Source of the DNA: Ceratothoa steindachneri
Taxonomy: Eukaryota; Arthropoda; Malacostraca; Isopoda; Cymothoidae
Length of the DNA: 64,000 nt
Reading direction: 5' to 3'
Assembly (NCBI GenBank): GCA_963969495.1
Contig: OZ018317.1
Span: forward strand, 220,898,235 to 220,962,234
Part shown: positions 12,866 through 25,330 of the stretch, piece by piece
Layout: each line of letters begins with the position of its first letter
Numbering within the stretch: the stretch's first letter is position 1
Notes under the pieces: model-generated
What the model saw: the letters and a program-made list of their open reading frames with translations, nothing else
What the model was told of the DNA's origin: nothing
Databases searched by the model: none
Made by a program: the position numbers and the translations under genes

Positions 12866-13961
12866 TTAATCCTTGGTCCCTTTGTTCTCGTATGTGGCAC
12901 GCTTGGTAGCGGCGAGAACTTTCTTCGATGGATCATACCTATAGCCAGGGGTGGTATGGTTGATCTTGCAGGAGATGAGGTCACAAAGAGTATAGTTATC
13001 CATGTTCATTCTATTTTTAGTCAGATTTTTTTTTACCATACTTAAGGACCACCACTCTGAGCTAGTATTACTATGAGGGATGCAGAACATAGCCCTCATC
13101 ATCAGAGATGCATGACTTTTGAACCTCTCATCTTTCCCGAACATACCCTAGAACCTGTCACCCCTCTCTTTCTATAGAAGTTCTTTATTATCTGTCACTT
13201 GATAGTCCACCAACTCTTCTCTTAGCTTATCTGCATCTACTCACAGGCCTAGTTGACGAAACAGGGCCTACTCTTTCCACTGAAATTTAAATAAGTGGTA
13301 TGGTGCTTGATATTTATTTATAATACTTATATATGATATTTATCTTCACTTAACTATCAAAACCAAGCATAATCCTACCAGTATCTGGAGTAATGTCGAG
13401 CCGATAGGTTGGGTCCAGTATCCTGTGGTCGTTGAGCGTTTGGTTCTCAATGAGGAAGTACTTCAGCATCTTTCCAATACATGCTTTATAGAAAGCTATG
13501 TTTTTGTTCTCCCAGAGGAGTACTTCTTGGCGATGTCTGAATCAGTAAACATGGCAGCAACACTTTTGCTGAACTCATCGCTGAATGCCATTGGCAAGTT
13601 ATTTTCTGCAATCAGCATGGCCATTTTACATTATGCCTTGGTCACTACATAGATCAGGTTCCGTCTGTCTTCTAGTGAAAGATAAGTCCATTTTTGGCAT
13701 TCCTTTTTCTCTTTCTATAACTACTTTATGTTTAACAGTGCTAGCATGCTTTATAAAATTATTTTTCTCGCCATGCTTCACACTAAAACCAGCATTGCAC
13801 GCTCTGCAATACCCATGGTGGGTACTACACAGGTTGGCTCTAACCCAGGGAAAGGTCTGATTCCACGCTGTATTGAATTTGAAACCATATCTCTTTATTT
13901 TCTTTTTCAATTTTTCTTCTCTTTGGAGGAGTGTCAGAGTCAGGTGTCCTTTATTCTCCAT
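12866..13961 (-). mobile_element. hAT-like transposase remnant
   Basis: Two - strand blocks remain. The N-terminal block (13626-13961) has TAWNQTFPWVRA, CRACNAGFSVKHG and FIKHASTVKHK, a BED/TTF-like C-x2-C...H...H zinc finger. The C-terminal block (12866-13144) has FCIPHSNTSSEWWSLSMVKK, DLISCKIN and PSKKVLAATKRATYENKG, matching the dimerisation end of a hAT-related family. The DDE core between them is mostly absent or frame-shifted, so the copy is not functional. Open + strand frames across it are antisense. Confidence 0.65.
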
Positions 13962-14430
13962 CCATCTCTGTCCGAAAGCTGAACTGAGAAACTAACCGCG
14001 AATTTAACCGCCAGCGAATGACTTCTTCGTCTTCTCAATTTCCGGCAGTATCATCGCTACTTGCGGTATCTCTGCTTCTAGCGAGTGACTGATTTACGTC
14101 ACCGGCTTGCCTCATAGGGGCAGGAAAGTCAGGGCAACCAAATACTGTGACAAATATGGCACACAATTTTACTTGTTTCCTTCACTGTAAAATAGGGAGA
14201 TTAGCGGGAGAAATTACGAAGAGGGAGCATCGCAGGAGAGATGGTTAAAAATCGGGAGTCTCTCGTGTGAATCGGGGGAAGAGTTGGTAAGTATGGATTC
14301 GAAGTTAGTAAAACATGTAAGAAGAAGAAAAAAACGTAATCAATGCAGGGCACCGTGGGTGATGGCCGAAATCCTAAACTTTAAACGGGAGGGAAAATAG
14401 AATGTTCTCTGACGTGCGCGTAAGCGAATG
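13962..14430. other. Intron segment, nothing recognised
   Basis: Mixed sequence between the hAT-like remnant and the next LINE fragment. No supported feature. Confidence 0.5.
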
Positions 14431-14439
14431 CGGAATTAC

Positions 14440-15077
14440 TATATACATAAATAAAATGAAACAATCTAAGGCACCCTGGCCAGATGGTGTATATCCGACG
14501 CACCTTAAGCAACTCCAAACGAACTGGTAAAACATTTGAGCATGATTTTTATTCGTTCTATATGTAAGGGAATAGTCCCAGTTGAGTTCGAGAGAGCTAA
14601 TATCACGCCGATCATTAAAAAGGAAGGGGGGACAAATCCGATCCTAGCCAATTTCGTCGTATTAGCTTCTCGTCAGTAGTTGTTAAAGTCTCAGAATCGA
14701 TAATTCTAGAGAGGATGGTAGCTTACCACCTCGAGGCAAATAACCTAATCTCAGAAAATAAACATGGTTTTAGAAAAAGAAGATCGTGCTTAACAAATAT
14801 CCTGTTCTTTTTCAACCCTACAGTATCCACCTACGACGATAACAGAGGTAGGCATAATTTACGTCGACTTTCATAAGCGTTTGATACAGTACCGTAAGAC
14901 AGGCTGTTACCTAAAATAAAAGCCAGCGGAATAGGGGGGGGGGGAGGAATCCTTAAGTGGATTAAACAATGCTTCGCAGATCGTTCTCAGAGGGTAGTTA
15001 TAGCTGGGCTAAAATCGGACTAGCCCACAGTTACTAGTGAGGTTTCTTAGGGGTCAGTTATTGGCCTATTATTGTTC

Positions 15078-15078
<1 letters not shown>
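14440..15078 (+). mobile_element. LINE reverse-transcriptase fragment ending in (AT)n
   Basis: Across frames the + strand reads NKMKQSKAPWPDGVYPTHLK near 14452, the fingers block ITPIIKKEGGTNP near 14600, MVAYHLEANNLISENKHGF near 14715, an IIYVDF..AFDTVP block near 14855 and GVPQGSVIGPLLFI-like sequence near 15040. It is a CR1/Jockey-group polymerase with many lesions. The coding sequence runs directly into the (AT)n tract at the codons for the conserved FIIYIN, and what follows the tract is unrelated to the LINE. Confidence 0.7.

Positions 15079-15141
<63 letters not shown>
15079..15141. repeat. (AT)n microsatellite
   Basis: About 62 bp of pure AT repeat directly after the LINE fragment. 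Confidence 0.95.
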
Positions 15142-15143
<2 letters not shown>

Positions 15144-15361
15144 AAGACCATTGTGGATTTCGCCTAAATCAATTTGGCAACTTACGCGATAGGCCTGATC
15201 ACCAGGCACTAGCATCTCTTTGCACCCTTCCACACTTTTTTCTCTTTTCACTACTGGTCTATTTTCCGCTATTTTTCCACACACCCTATCTCTATCTCCT
15301 ACCCGCACCTACTCTTACAACAAGTCAAAGTCAAAGGTTATTAATATGACTTAGAAGATGT
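15142..15361. repeat. Short dispersed repeat flanking (AT)n
   Basis: The block gaagaccattgtggatttcg near 15143 reappears as its reverse complement near 25840 (gaaatacacaatggtcttc). The neighbouring gttgcca/tggcaac match extends it. In both places it lies beside an (AT)n tract, so it belongs to an unnamed repeat family associated with that microsatellite. Confidence 0.55.
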
Positions 15362-16830
15362 TCAGCCTAGCTTAATTACCTCTTTTCTTTTAACAACGGT
15401 GTTTTCAACTATCATATCTCTTGTTAGGAGAATGTTATGCGCACTTTCCATATGATTTTTAGGCCCTCCGCTTTGTAGATGCATGGCTAAACGTCTCGAA
15501 AGTGTAGTAGTTGTCATGCCAATATATTTTGAGTTGTTACAAAGCTTACGGTATTTATCGGCGCAGATGAACTCGTAAACTATGTTGGTTGACTTGAGAT
15601 TCGAGGAGTTTAGGCAGCTGTTGTTTTTCATCAGGGAAATGTTGGTTTTTGTTGTTTTATAATAAATGGTGAGTTGAATTTTATCCATTTGATTTTTAAC
15701 CTTGATGTTGCGGTTAATAATCTCTATTGATGTTTTTTTTATCTATTTTATAGGCCGTGGACTTCTGATTTCTGTAATACACTTTAATGTTGTTAACTTC
15801 TCCTTAATTACATTCAGTTTTATCCGTTTCTTTGCAATGGACTTTTAAAAATGATTGGAGTTGTTTGTCAATCATGCTGTTTGAGAAACTGTGTTCACAA
15901 GTGTTTGTTTTACTCGTGCTATCTATTGGCGTAAAAGTTTTCACGTAGAACAGCATTTATGAGCTCGGCAGATGTATGAGCCAATTACGCTTACCTTTCT
16001 GCGCATTCCTCTCCGCATTGAGGCATATTCCCATGTCCGTACTTTTTTTATATACTTTTGTGATATAGCTACCATTGATGTTTTGAATCTCAACGTCCAA
16101 AAAAGGGAGTTTATTGCCCGGGCTCAATTCATAAGTGAATTTTAACACGTTCTCCTCAAATTGCTGCTTAATGTTTCTCAGATGTTTTTCGTTTTGGACG
16201 TTGATGTAGAGTTCGTTTACATATCGGCAATATGTGTGTGGCTTTTTTTTATAATGTCCAATAATCCCTCTTCAAGTTGACCCATATAATAGTTGGCGAA
16301 CGTTGGCCCTAAGGGAGACCCCATAGCCACTCCATCTACTTCTGCGTATAGATTACCGCCCGGTGTCCTGAACGGAGCCTCTGATATGCATGAACGTAAC
16401 ATGGTCCTTAAGCTTTTGGGGTCAAGCTTTCGGGGAGACATTGTAGGATGGTGGTGCACCTTTTTTATAATGATGTCGATGGTCTGGGCGATAGGCACGT
16501 TCGTAAACAGGCTTTCTACGTTAAGGGATGATATTAGTCCTGCCAGTCTTGGAAAGTGGAGTATATCGATGAATTCCTCCGTGGATTTTATGCTATATTT
16601 CGAAGGGGTGTACGGTTTTACTAGTTCATTTAAGGGTTTAGCTAAACAGTACGTAGGTGTCGTGACTTGAGAGATGATAGGCCTCAATGGGTTGTTCGGC
16701 TTATGAATTTTTACATTTCCATACAGATATCCTGGTGTGTAATCACCGATGCAAGAAAACTGTTGGAAAAAATTATAAATACATAACCCAAAAATATAAT
16801 AGACCAAACAAACCATCGTACAAGAAGACG
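15362..16830 (-). mobile_element. Penelope-like element with reverse transcriptase and GIY-YIG endonuclease
   Basis: On the - strand, 16217-16816 encodes YLYGNVKIHKPNNPLRPIIS, LISSLNVESLFTNVPI and VDGVAMGSPLGPTFANYYM, the reverse-transcriptase core of Penelope-like elements. The thumb LSPGNKLPFLDVEI and YKKSTDMG lies at 15957-16148. A C-terminal GIY-YIG-like nuclease lies at 15362-15688 (NIVYEFICAD, SKYIGMTTTTLSRRLAMH). The Y.DD catalytic site reads CRYVNEL near 16225, so both catalytic aspartates are lost. Stops between blocks confirm an inactive copy. No terminal repeats were identified. Confidence 0.88.
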
Positions 16831-16924
16831 AGATCCGTCGTACGCATTATAAACAACGCTTTCAACGGAAGCCTGAGAAAAACATTAACAAACGTCAATC
16901 CAATCTATAGGTAATAAACTATAG

Positions 16925-17990
16925 TACATTTTCGTGGTATACGGCCGAGTATGTATGCACGTTTGTTCTGAACATGAATAACTCTGTTCCTTTTTTCCTC
17001 TAAGAGTGCTCTACTACTATTTATCTTTTGATTTGATTATTTAACCAGGAAGGATTGGTAAATTTATATATATATTGCCATATGCAGCGTTTCGAGAATT
17101 TAATTAAACTACAAGAGAAAAAATATACTTTTAATTGCCAAAAAAATTAAATATTAAAAACTTTAAATCTACTAAGGATATAATAAGAGGGTCTAAAATA
17201 AAATTAATACTACCAATGAATACTACGCGATGGTTGACGCAAAAATTCAATTTAGTACGGAATGTTAATTCAGGAACATAATTAAATGGAAATCCTTTTA
17301 CCTTTAAACAAAGTGGAGTCAGATGGGAAATGACCTTGACCGAGAATCTCGTTGAGTTAGGGAGGGGTTCGATGCGAGGTGAGGTGAGTGTGTCGCAGAT
17401 GAGAGGCTGACGGGAGAAAACAGCTGTCTTCGAGGTGAATGAGGAAGGGCAAGTCGATGCTTATTGACTTGACGATCTAAGCGAGGGAACAGTGGATGTA
17501 TGATTATTCAAATCCTTGGGTTATAATTGTGGAGCTTATCGATGATGAGAGGTGACCAAGAGGTGACCAAAAGGTGAATCCTTTCTCGAGTGGAACTTCA
17601 ATTTGGTATTCCTCAATGGTGAGGGATATCTCTGGTTTTATTAGAAAATTGAGATAGGGAGTTTCTCTGACGAGAGGGGTATGAGACTGATTCTCTTTAC
17701 CGATGGTCTACTCTTCGATGTGACCAAAAGGAACAGCCTTGGGTGAATTTCTTCTTCTTCTTAACTCCCACTCGGTTCCACTTTAATTCCCGGACTGACG
17801 CCGGTACTCGTCTTCCCTTGATCGCTTACTCGATTCCAATCTTTTCTCCAAAGTGACGTATATATACCTCACTTATCCCCTGGGGGGAGAGAGGGGAGGG
17901 GAGGGGAGCGAAGGGGAGGAAAGATGAGGGCCCATGTTTAAGCCTCTCTCCTAGGGCATCACTTTTCAGCGCGGTGACCCTTAGCTCTAA
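16925..17990 (+). repeat. LTR-like repeat, copy A
   Basis: A collinear but diverged partner of 24018-25330. Shared landmarks in order: tcgtggtat and gagt near the start, gcgtttcgag near 17090, gatggttga near 17231, ctctgacgagag near 17665, gtgaccaaaaggaac near 17720 and ttccaa with a TATA-like run (cgtatatatacc) before a G-rich block near 17880. A TATA box followed by a G-rich stretch would fit an LTR promoter, but no matching gag-pol was found between the copies. Confidence 0.45.
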
Positions 17991-19240
17991 TGGTCTCTTC
18001 TGGTTTTCGTCGGAGAGAATGAAATTTCGTCTATTTGGCGAAACTATACCTAAAACATAAGAGCGGACAGTGAGCCTGTTCATAGATTTTTATTCGAAAG
18101 GCTATACCACCCTCCTTTGTTTATATTAACGGGTTAAGAAATATGTTGATTATAAGGTTTCCTTGCAAGTGCTATCGCGGACTGTTGTGACAGCGGGGCA
18201 AAAGTGGAGGCGGGGGGGGTAAAGTATCGGCCCATATTCCACGTAGAAGTTGACGCTGTGTAACCAAACTAGCGTCTGTTTTATCCTCGCGATATTGATT
18301 TCCTCACATACATAAATGTAACTACCAGAAACGTAACAACTGAAAAAGGACAACCGATTAAGATTACCAACTATACAACTCAAATGAGAATCCCGAAGAG
18401 AAATTAAGAAAAGTAATTACTGACCATATTAAAGAAGAAAAAAAAAATATAAAAAAAATAAATAAATAAAATAAAAAAATAAATCCCCTAAAATAAAAAA
18501 ATAAAAAAGCGAAAGAAGCACAAAAAAAAATAAAACCAAAATTAATAAATGATACAGACGCTCAATTGAGCAAATGAAAACAAATTCTCAAATACTCAAT
18601 ATAACTATGTATCTCAAAAAAATAAAATTATAAAAGAAAAACGAAAGCGTTAGCCATAAACCTTGCACAAATCTTTAACATCCTCACTGCATCATCTTCA
18701 TCTATGGTTCTACACACATTAACACCCACACCACACTTTAATTGTTTCTATCCTATCTCTCTATTTCCAAATTCTAATTTAATGCATCTTATGCTCTTAT
18801 GTTTCTTTTATTCTGATTGTATAGAATTCTTGATATATTCAAAACGACAACTACCTCAAAATTAGGTAAAGGAGGGAAAGTTAAGGAAACAGTCCCAAAG
18901 ACGCCTTCGAGATTACGAAAGAGATTATACTCATTTTCTCCATTCACCATCACTAATAAATTCATCTTTCTTTTTAGTGGCCCCACTTAAGCAGATGACT
19001 GCTTAAGTTACCCTCTTTCCCCTGCGTGAACTGATGTCGGATATGAGAGAGCATTGCCATTCATGTTTCGTTCCAACTATGCCGGGCAATAGCACGACCA
19101 AAATTGGGGGCATTGGAGGAAACTGGTTTGAGGAGTAGCCCATAGTCGATAACAATATCAGAAACAATTCCGGTCAAGGGACGGACTGCCACCTCCGCTA
19201 GTCATCACAGCGGGGGCTCCTTCCAGGACCATAGAGGGAC
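17991..19240. other. Intron segment with A-rich stretch
   Basis: Holds an A-rich low-complexity stretch at about 18420-18660 and otherwise unrecognised sequence. The last part may be the 5' UTR of the LINE that follows. Confidence 0.5.
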
Positions 19241-19576
19241 ATAAACCATCTCTATGTTATTTTGGGATGTGGTCGCGATTAAAACCCCTCGGAGGGCGGC
19301 GTTGTCAATAAGTCCGCCATACAATCACACCCCCGAGAGGATCCCACCCGGATTCATATTATCCACTATCATCATCGACCCCAAAGGCAAATTCCCTTTT
19401 CATCCAGGCGATGGTTTAGCGAAGAGGGGCCCTCTTCTCCCCAAAACTAACTTAACAAATAATTTCTTAAGTAACTAACAGAAACCTATACACACTAGTG
19501 AGTTCCTAAAAGAGCAGGAAAAGGGCCAAGAACAGGACAGAGTGCGCTCCCCTCCTTAAGGGGTGTTTACCACCAT

Positions 19577-20820
19577 AATGGCGGCCCAAAATGCCATGTG
19601 GGTCCCACTGAGATGCTTAAGCGGCCATGAAAAACTGGACAAGGGTAAGGTATATGAGACCCTATTCGGTAAACTAAGCGTGCAGTCTTAAGAATAATTG
19701 ATACGCCAGCAGGATACGTTGCAAAATGCGAAAGAGAAAAAGACGGGGAAATACTAACGAAGGAGGAAGGGGCTAAAGTCCTAAAGGATATAAACCTTCA
19801 ATCAACCAAGCCTCCTCAGATTCAAGCACACAGAAGTGTGGTGTGCAGAAGGCTGAAACTCTGGATCCACCAGCACAATAAAGAGAAGATAAAGGAGGAA
19901 ATTGAGAAGAACCAGCAATGGGCGAGGGTGGTTGAGATAAGAAATAAGAGAGATAACACGGAGTATCACCATGTGTTTAAGATTATCTTCTCAGACACGG
20001 AGATGGCGACAAAGGTGAAAGAGAGAGGGCTACTTCTCTTCAACGCAAAAATAAATGGCGAGCAAATCGATTGGGAAGAATTAACCCCGGTGCAGATTTA
20101 TTTTAAATGCTACAGACTGGAACATCACACCACGAAGGACTGCAAGGAGCAGGAGTCGACCTGTTCCAGATGTAGCCAAAAAGGCCACGGTTAGCGTGAA
20201 TGCCCAGCAGCAGAAGAGAAGTGCCCAAACTGTGGACAAAGACATCGGGCAATGGCGATGTCCTGCCCCCAAAAGAAAGAGATCCTGAAAAGAAAGGTGG
20301 AATAGAAAAAGGCAGAAGGAATTAGGAGGGTGAACACGTCCTACGCCCAAGCGGCAAAAGCCGCCCCCTCAGGAAATGTAGAGAATATCGCCACACAGAA
20401 AACAAAAATCCTCACTTGCATACTATATGCTTATGTCTGGAATCTGACGAACCCAGGCTGCTTCGCTAAAGAGCTAAATATCACTTCAAGGGAAGTCCTC
20501 TAGATGCAATACCAGCCAGAGAAAGAGGCACCAGCGATGGCTTTCCCAAAAAACGCAGAACAAAGAGCGAAAAGGAACACGATCCCGGAATTCACCCCAG
20601 CTCCTCAAAAGTCCCCAAACAGGGACCACAGAATTGAGGCCACGAAGAAAAGGGAAGCGAGCAAGAAAAGAACAGCCAGAAGGATCAAGCAGGCTAAGGG
20701 CAACATCTCAAGCTCTGCTTCTTCCTCTGAAGATGAACAAGAGCGCTCCCAGCCTCCTGAGATCCACGAGGAAGTGAGGAGCAAGAACAAAAGGACGAGT
20801 TCTTGTCAAAACAAAAAAAT
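19577..20820 (+). pseudogene. LINE ORF1 (gag-like, CCHC zinc knuckles)
   Basis: Reading begins at an ATG near 19577, shifts frame near 19690, and is open at 19838-20194 with EEIEKNQQWARVVEIRNKR, FKIIFSDTEMATKVKERGLL and then zinc knuckles. The first knuckle has lost its leading Cys (YFKCYRLEHHTTKDC). The second, CSRCSQKGHG..EC, contains a stop codon. The third is CPNCGQRHRAMAMSCP. A Lys/Ser/Glu-rich tail follows (20504-20824). ORF1 proteins of this type bind the element RNA. Confidence 0.75.
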
Positions 20821-21139
20821 ATGATGTTGATGACATCAAAATTAAGTTCTATAGGAAAGCTGAAACCTCCTTCCCAGTGGACGCCAAGATAGGGGAAATT
20901 ATCGAAGGAGTCAAAACTGGAATGCTGAAATGGACATATGATTCGCCAGACCAGGAAGCGTTAATTGACGCAGCGCTCATGACGGCCGAAATTAAACTCT
21001 ATAGGGACTCCTGCCTCGCCGTAAGCGAAGCAGATTTTTTTAAAATTAGGAACAGAAAAAAAGACACGCAACAAAAAGCATTAGAAGAAGACACACAAAC
21101 AAACACACAAATACTAGACAACACATACATGGCAAACAC

Positions 21140-23600
21140 GAACAACACTTTAAGAATACTCACAATTAACGTCAATGGATGGGAAGGAAAACACATTCCT
21201 TAAGGAATAATAAAAGCAGAATAAAGATACCGAATTACACAGTTATTAACAAAAAACACACACAGAAACGTTTCAACGGCGCAGCCATCGCGATCCGAAA
21301 CAACATCTCATACAGAACACTTCCAAAACTAGATAAGTCATTTGTGGCTGTTGAAATACAAACTCTGATGGGAAACCTGACCTTGGTGGCTGCCTATCAA
21401 ACCCCACGACGCACATTGCTTGGCGTGATCTAAATGCCTGATGCTACGGAAGCACCGACCAAAAGGGAAGTAACCTGAAGCTGCTACTCGAAAGCGACAG
21501 ACTCCAGAGGGTTGAGCCAGATTTTCCGACCTTCTTAACACTACGTTTGGCAACTAAACCGGACATTGCGTTAACGAGCAAAAACTTCCCCTTCAACATC
21601 ATCACTGAGCCCGGACCAGTCGTACCTAGCGATCATATCCTGATTCTCACCACGATCTCGCTTGCTCCACTACTCAAGCCCGTTCCACTTAGGAAATGTT
21701 ACGCTAAAGTTAACTGGGAGCTATATAGAGAGTTACGCAGTACATACCATCCAGCTGACCTGGAAGACACTAATCTCGAAGAGATTTATGAAGAGGATAA
21801 ACAAGATCATCAATCTCCTCATAGAACCCGACGAGAGATGCGTTCCCAGAATCTCATATAAATTGCTTTCACCACCTAGGTGGATGAACGAGATGAGAGA
21901 AATCGCCAGGGAACATAGAGAAATCTATGAAGATATCGTCAGGACAGGAACCAAGCGGGACAGTACGGCCAGAATAAGACAACTAGGAGAGGAACTAAAA
22001 AACACAATAATTGAAAACCAAAAAACAATCTGGAATGACATCAATGTGAGGTTGGAGAGGAAGAACAATCCTGTAAGGTTTTGGAACAACATCCGAAGAA
22101 TAAGAGGATTGCCTCCCAGACCCAGAACCCAAATCAAGGATGGAGACGACATCATTGAGGACCCAGAGTCTCTCGAGAGGAAATTTAGAACTCAATGACA
22201 AGAGATTTTCGCTATATCCCCTGAGGAGAACGACGACTTCAACCAGGACTTCGAAGACCAATTGCTCGATGACCTCGGCACAATGATACATAGAACTCAC
22301 CCACACCCGCAAGTATCTCAGGAAAGAGTGATGGTTGACCACGGATGCCCGATAACTGTCGAAGAGACCTTGAACACCATAAGGTCCTTCAAGCAGAGGG
22401 CACCAGGCTGGTCTGGGATTACGAAGAACAACCTCGTAAATGCCCCAAAGCAAATTATTCAGGGTTTGGCGAACACAGTGAACGCTGCCCTAAATACAGG
22501 CTTCTTCCCTGACGGGTCTAGATGGCTAAAATCATCTTTATCCCGAAGGGAAACAAGCCCCCAGACTAGGTAACTAACTATCGCCTGATCTCTCTTCTTG
22601 AGATACAGGGAATGACCCTCGAGAAGATTATAACAGATAAGCTACAAGCTCAAATGAGCGAGTTAGGACCGGATAATCCTAAACAACATGGGTTCTGCAG
22701 GAAAAGGGGCACAGATACGGCCCTGGCGCTCCTAACAGAGAAAGTAGCATATTCTCAAGGGAACGGGTTTTATGTACACATTGCGTTGAAGGACGTGCAA
22801 AAGCCCTTCGATAAAGTCTGGCTGGAAGGACTTCAATACAAGATCCTGAACCTCCAGCTAGACCCGATCCTGGAAAAGGTCTTCTGTGACTACCTTATGG
22901 ACAGAAGGGCCTGCCTCATGATTAAGGGTTACAGAGGTTCTGAATTAGAACTAAAGGCGAGCGTTCCCCAGGAAAGCTACCTGAGTCCCGTGCACAGGGA
23001 CATGATGTATCTGCAATTCGTAGATGACATCAAGCAAATTGTCCCATGCTCGGAGAGGAAAGCAAAGGCACAGGTGGCTTGCACAATAGTGGAAGTCAAC
23101 AACATCAACCAGTACGAGAGGTGATGGAAGATCAGGACCAACAGGGATAAATTCAAGATCGTCCCGCTGAGCCGCGAGTTGACATGGCCCATCATCATAG
23201 ATGGGAGGAAATAAGGCTACTCCGCCGAAGGCACCGTCCTGGGCCTAAACATCACCGACCATGGATACTCGAGACACCACACACAGAGGCGGAACCTGGC
23301 AAGGGAAGAAATCTACAAGCTATACAGGTTAAGAGATCTTAGCTCGGCCAACATCAGGAAAATATATCTGATGTATGTCCTGGCTAACTCATCTACTCCG
23401 TATTGGTTACTCAAGCGACCAGAAAATCCTCGATGGGAGGATGTCGGGAACACTGCATCTCTGCTTATCAACAAAGTCAGAAGGCATGATCGCCTTAGGC
23501 AAAGAGACTTGCACAGGAGGAAACGTTTGGAGCCCATCAATGTTATCACTTCAAAACTTGGGTAAAAGGTCTGGCCTACTATAACGAATAGTGTCATTCT
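21140..23600 (+). pseudogene. LINE ORF2 (endonuclease and reverse transcriptase), degraded
   Basis: NTLRILTINVNGW near 21147 is the endonuclease start. ITEPGPVVPSDHILIL near 21603 is its C-terminal DH block, with the usual pre-polymerase helix (NNPVRFWNNIRRIRG) near 22063. The polymerase has KQHGFCRKRGTDTALALL near 22680, QKPFDKVWLEGLQYKI near 22800 and LQFVDDIKQIVP near 23010. Between PQESYLSP and the catalytic FVDD block only a few residues remain where roughly 35-40 are expected, so an internal deletion has removed part of the palm. Several stops are present. Confidence 0.75.
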
Positions 23601-24017
23601 GGAGCTATAGGGAACAGGCGGCAGGTTTAACATACCCGCAAGGCTACGCGCAAAAGTCTCACGCCAACGTCGGTTCCCGGGCACAAAACTTTGCTCACAA
23701 GAAGACATTACACCAATATATACATATATACATAGACGAAACACAATACAACATGCAAAAACATTTCATTAATACATACATAAACTAAACAGCTAACAAT
23801 ACAATTAATAAAACATATAAGAATAACGAGGTAAATTGTTGGCAAATAGAGCTAACAAAGGCTTGACAGCTGAATATTTGCAACAAAAATAAGTACACCT
23901 AATCATTTAAAAACAAACAATAAGAAAAACACTAAAGCTCAGGAAAATACACAAACATAGGACAAAAAGTTCAAACAAATAATAAAAGCAAATGTAAAAA
24001 TAAAATAAAAGTAAAGC

Positions 24018-25330
24018 GATGTGTCGTGGTATAGGAAGGACCGAGTGATAGCTGGAGTTCGTACGTTTGGGTTGTTTGCGTACTTCAAAACTCCTGGATT
24101 ACGTTTTATCTCTATGAGTGCTATATATTTGATTATAATTGATTATTATTATCTAATTATTATTTCTTCTTTAATCTTTGAGGATTCCTAGTGCCTTACT
24201 TAGCGTTTCGAGGATTGAATAAAAGTTTGTTAAAAAAAACTAGAACTTTAATTAAAACAAGAAAAAAAATGAAACAACGAAATTTGACACCTTAAATGCA
24301 CAGAAATGAATTCAATAAATTTAAGTGAGACTTTCTAAAATGAGATACTTGACATTATAGTGATGGTTGATCCACAGCTCACTTTAATATAAAAAATGCA
24401 AACGGACTTTACAGGAACGGATATCGGGGTTTAAATACCTTTATAGATCCCTCTTGAATCGGGTTTGAGACTGACCTTGAATTCAATAGTTACGTCACCC
24501 TTAGGGATGTTGTTTTCAGGCCGACGTGTGACACTTGTCCACATGTGTTCTTTCGGGAGAAATAGCTTTAAAGGAACAAAGGACTTTGGTGCGTGTGGCT
24601 CATGGGGAAGCCACACGCCTTCGGCAGGAAATGATATCACCACGGGACTGTGAAAGGATGTTTCTTTCTTCTCTTCGGATTACTCTGGGAAATAATTTGC
24701 ACTGGTGAGTGATGAGTCAATGCTTCAATCCTTTGACTCAGGGGAGTGCTGAAGAAGGTTCATTCGGGGTTACTCCTTAAGGGCAATGGACTATCTCGGT
24801 GCTTTGGGAGACATCAGGATAGAAGGGTTGCTCGGACGAGAGTAAGTTGAACTTGATTCTTAAATTAAGTTAACTTAAAGTTCGGTGTGACCACCAGGAA
24901 CTGGCTCGAGGATGAGCTTCTTCTTCTTAGTTCCAGTATTCCTCAACGCGAGGACTATCTCGGTGCTTTAGACTACACCAGGATAGGGGGATTTCTCTGA
25001 CGAGAGTAAGTTGAACTTGATCAAGTTAACTTAAAGTTCGGTGAGATCACCAGGGACTAACTCTAGATGAGCTTCTCCTTAGTTCCTTCTGTTGGTAGCC
25101 CGGCCTCTTGCCGGGGACTTGGCAGCCTGTCTGACTCACGTATTTTAGCTCGTTTTTCCAAAGATATTTGTTTTTATACGTCGCCACCCAACTGGGGTAG
25201 GGGCAGGAGGGGTTTGGGGGATGCGTGGACATGCCGCATGAAGGTTCCTCCTCCAACGGATTTTCTCAGGGCGTCGTACTGCTGGCCAGGAGGGACCTTG
25301 TGGCTTTAAGGCGACGCTCCTTTAATTTCG
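24018..25330 (+). repeat. LTR-like repeat, copy B
   Basis: Diverged partner of 16925-17990, in the same orientation, 7.1 kb downstream, with the LINE between them. Shared blocks include tcgtggtat at the start, gcgtttcgag near 24205, ctctgacgagag near 24994, and tttttccaaag with an ATAC/TATA-like run and G-rich block near 25155-25215. It contains the two-unit tandem repeat listed separately. Confidence 0.45.
24788..25090 (+). repeat. Two-copy tandem repeat, period about 164 bp
   Basis: Units start at 24788 and 24952 with ggactatctcggtgcttt. Both go on through gacgagagtaagttgaact and gttaacttaaagttcggtg, then end in agttcc. The second unit is shorter by roughly 25-30 bp. Confidence 0.85.

Larger units (their letters stand above)
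19240..24018 (+). mobile_element. I/Jockey-group LINE with ORF1 and ORF2, degraded
   Basis: A gag-like ORF1 (19577-20820) is followed by endonuclease plus reverse transcriptase (about 21140-23600) and an A-rich tail (23700-24018, ending in short TAAAA-type runs). The order and spacing are those of a full-length non-LTR element. The body is GC-richer than the surrounding intron. Numerous frameshifts and at least one internal deletion in the polymerase make it non-autonomous. The 5' limit is a guess. Confidence 0.75.

Noticed and set aside
13425..13860. + strand open frames of 75-91 codons
   Set aside because: They lie antisense to the hAT-like transposase remnant.
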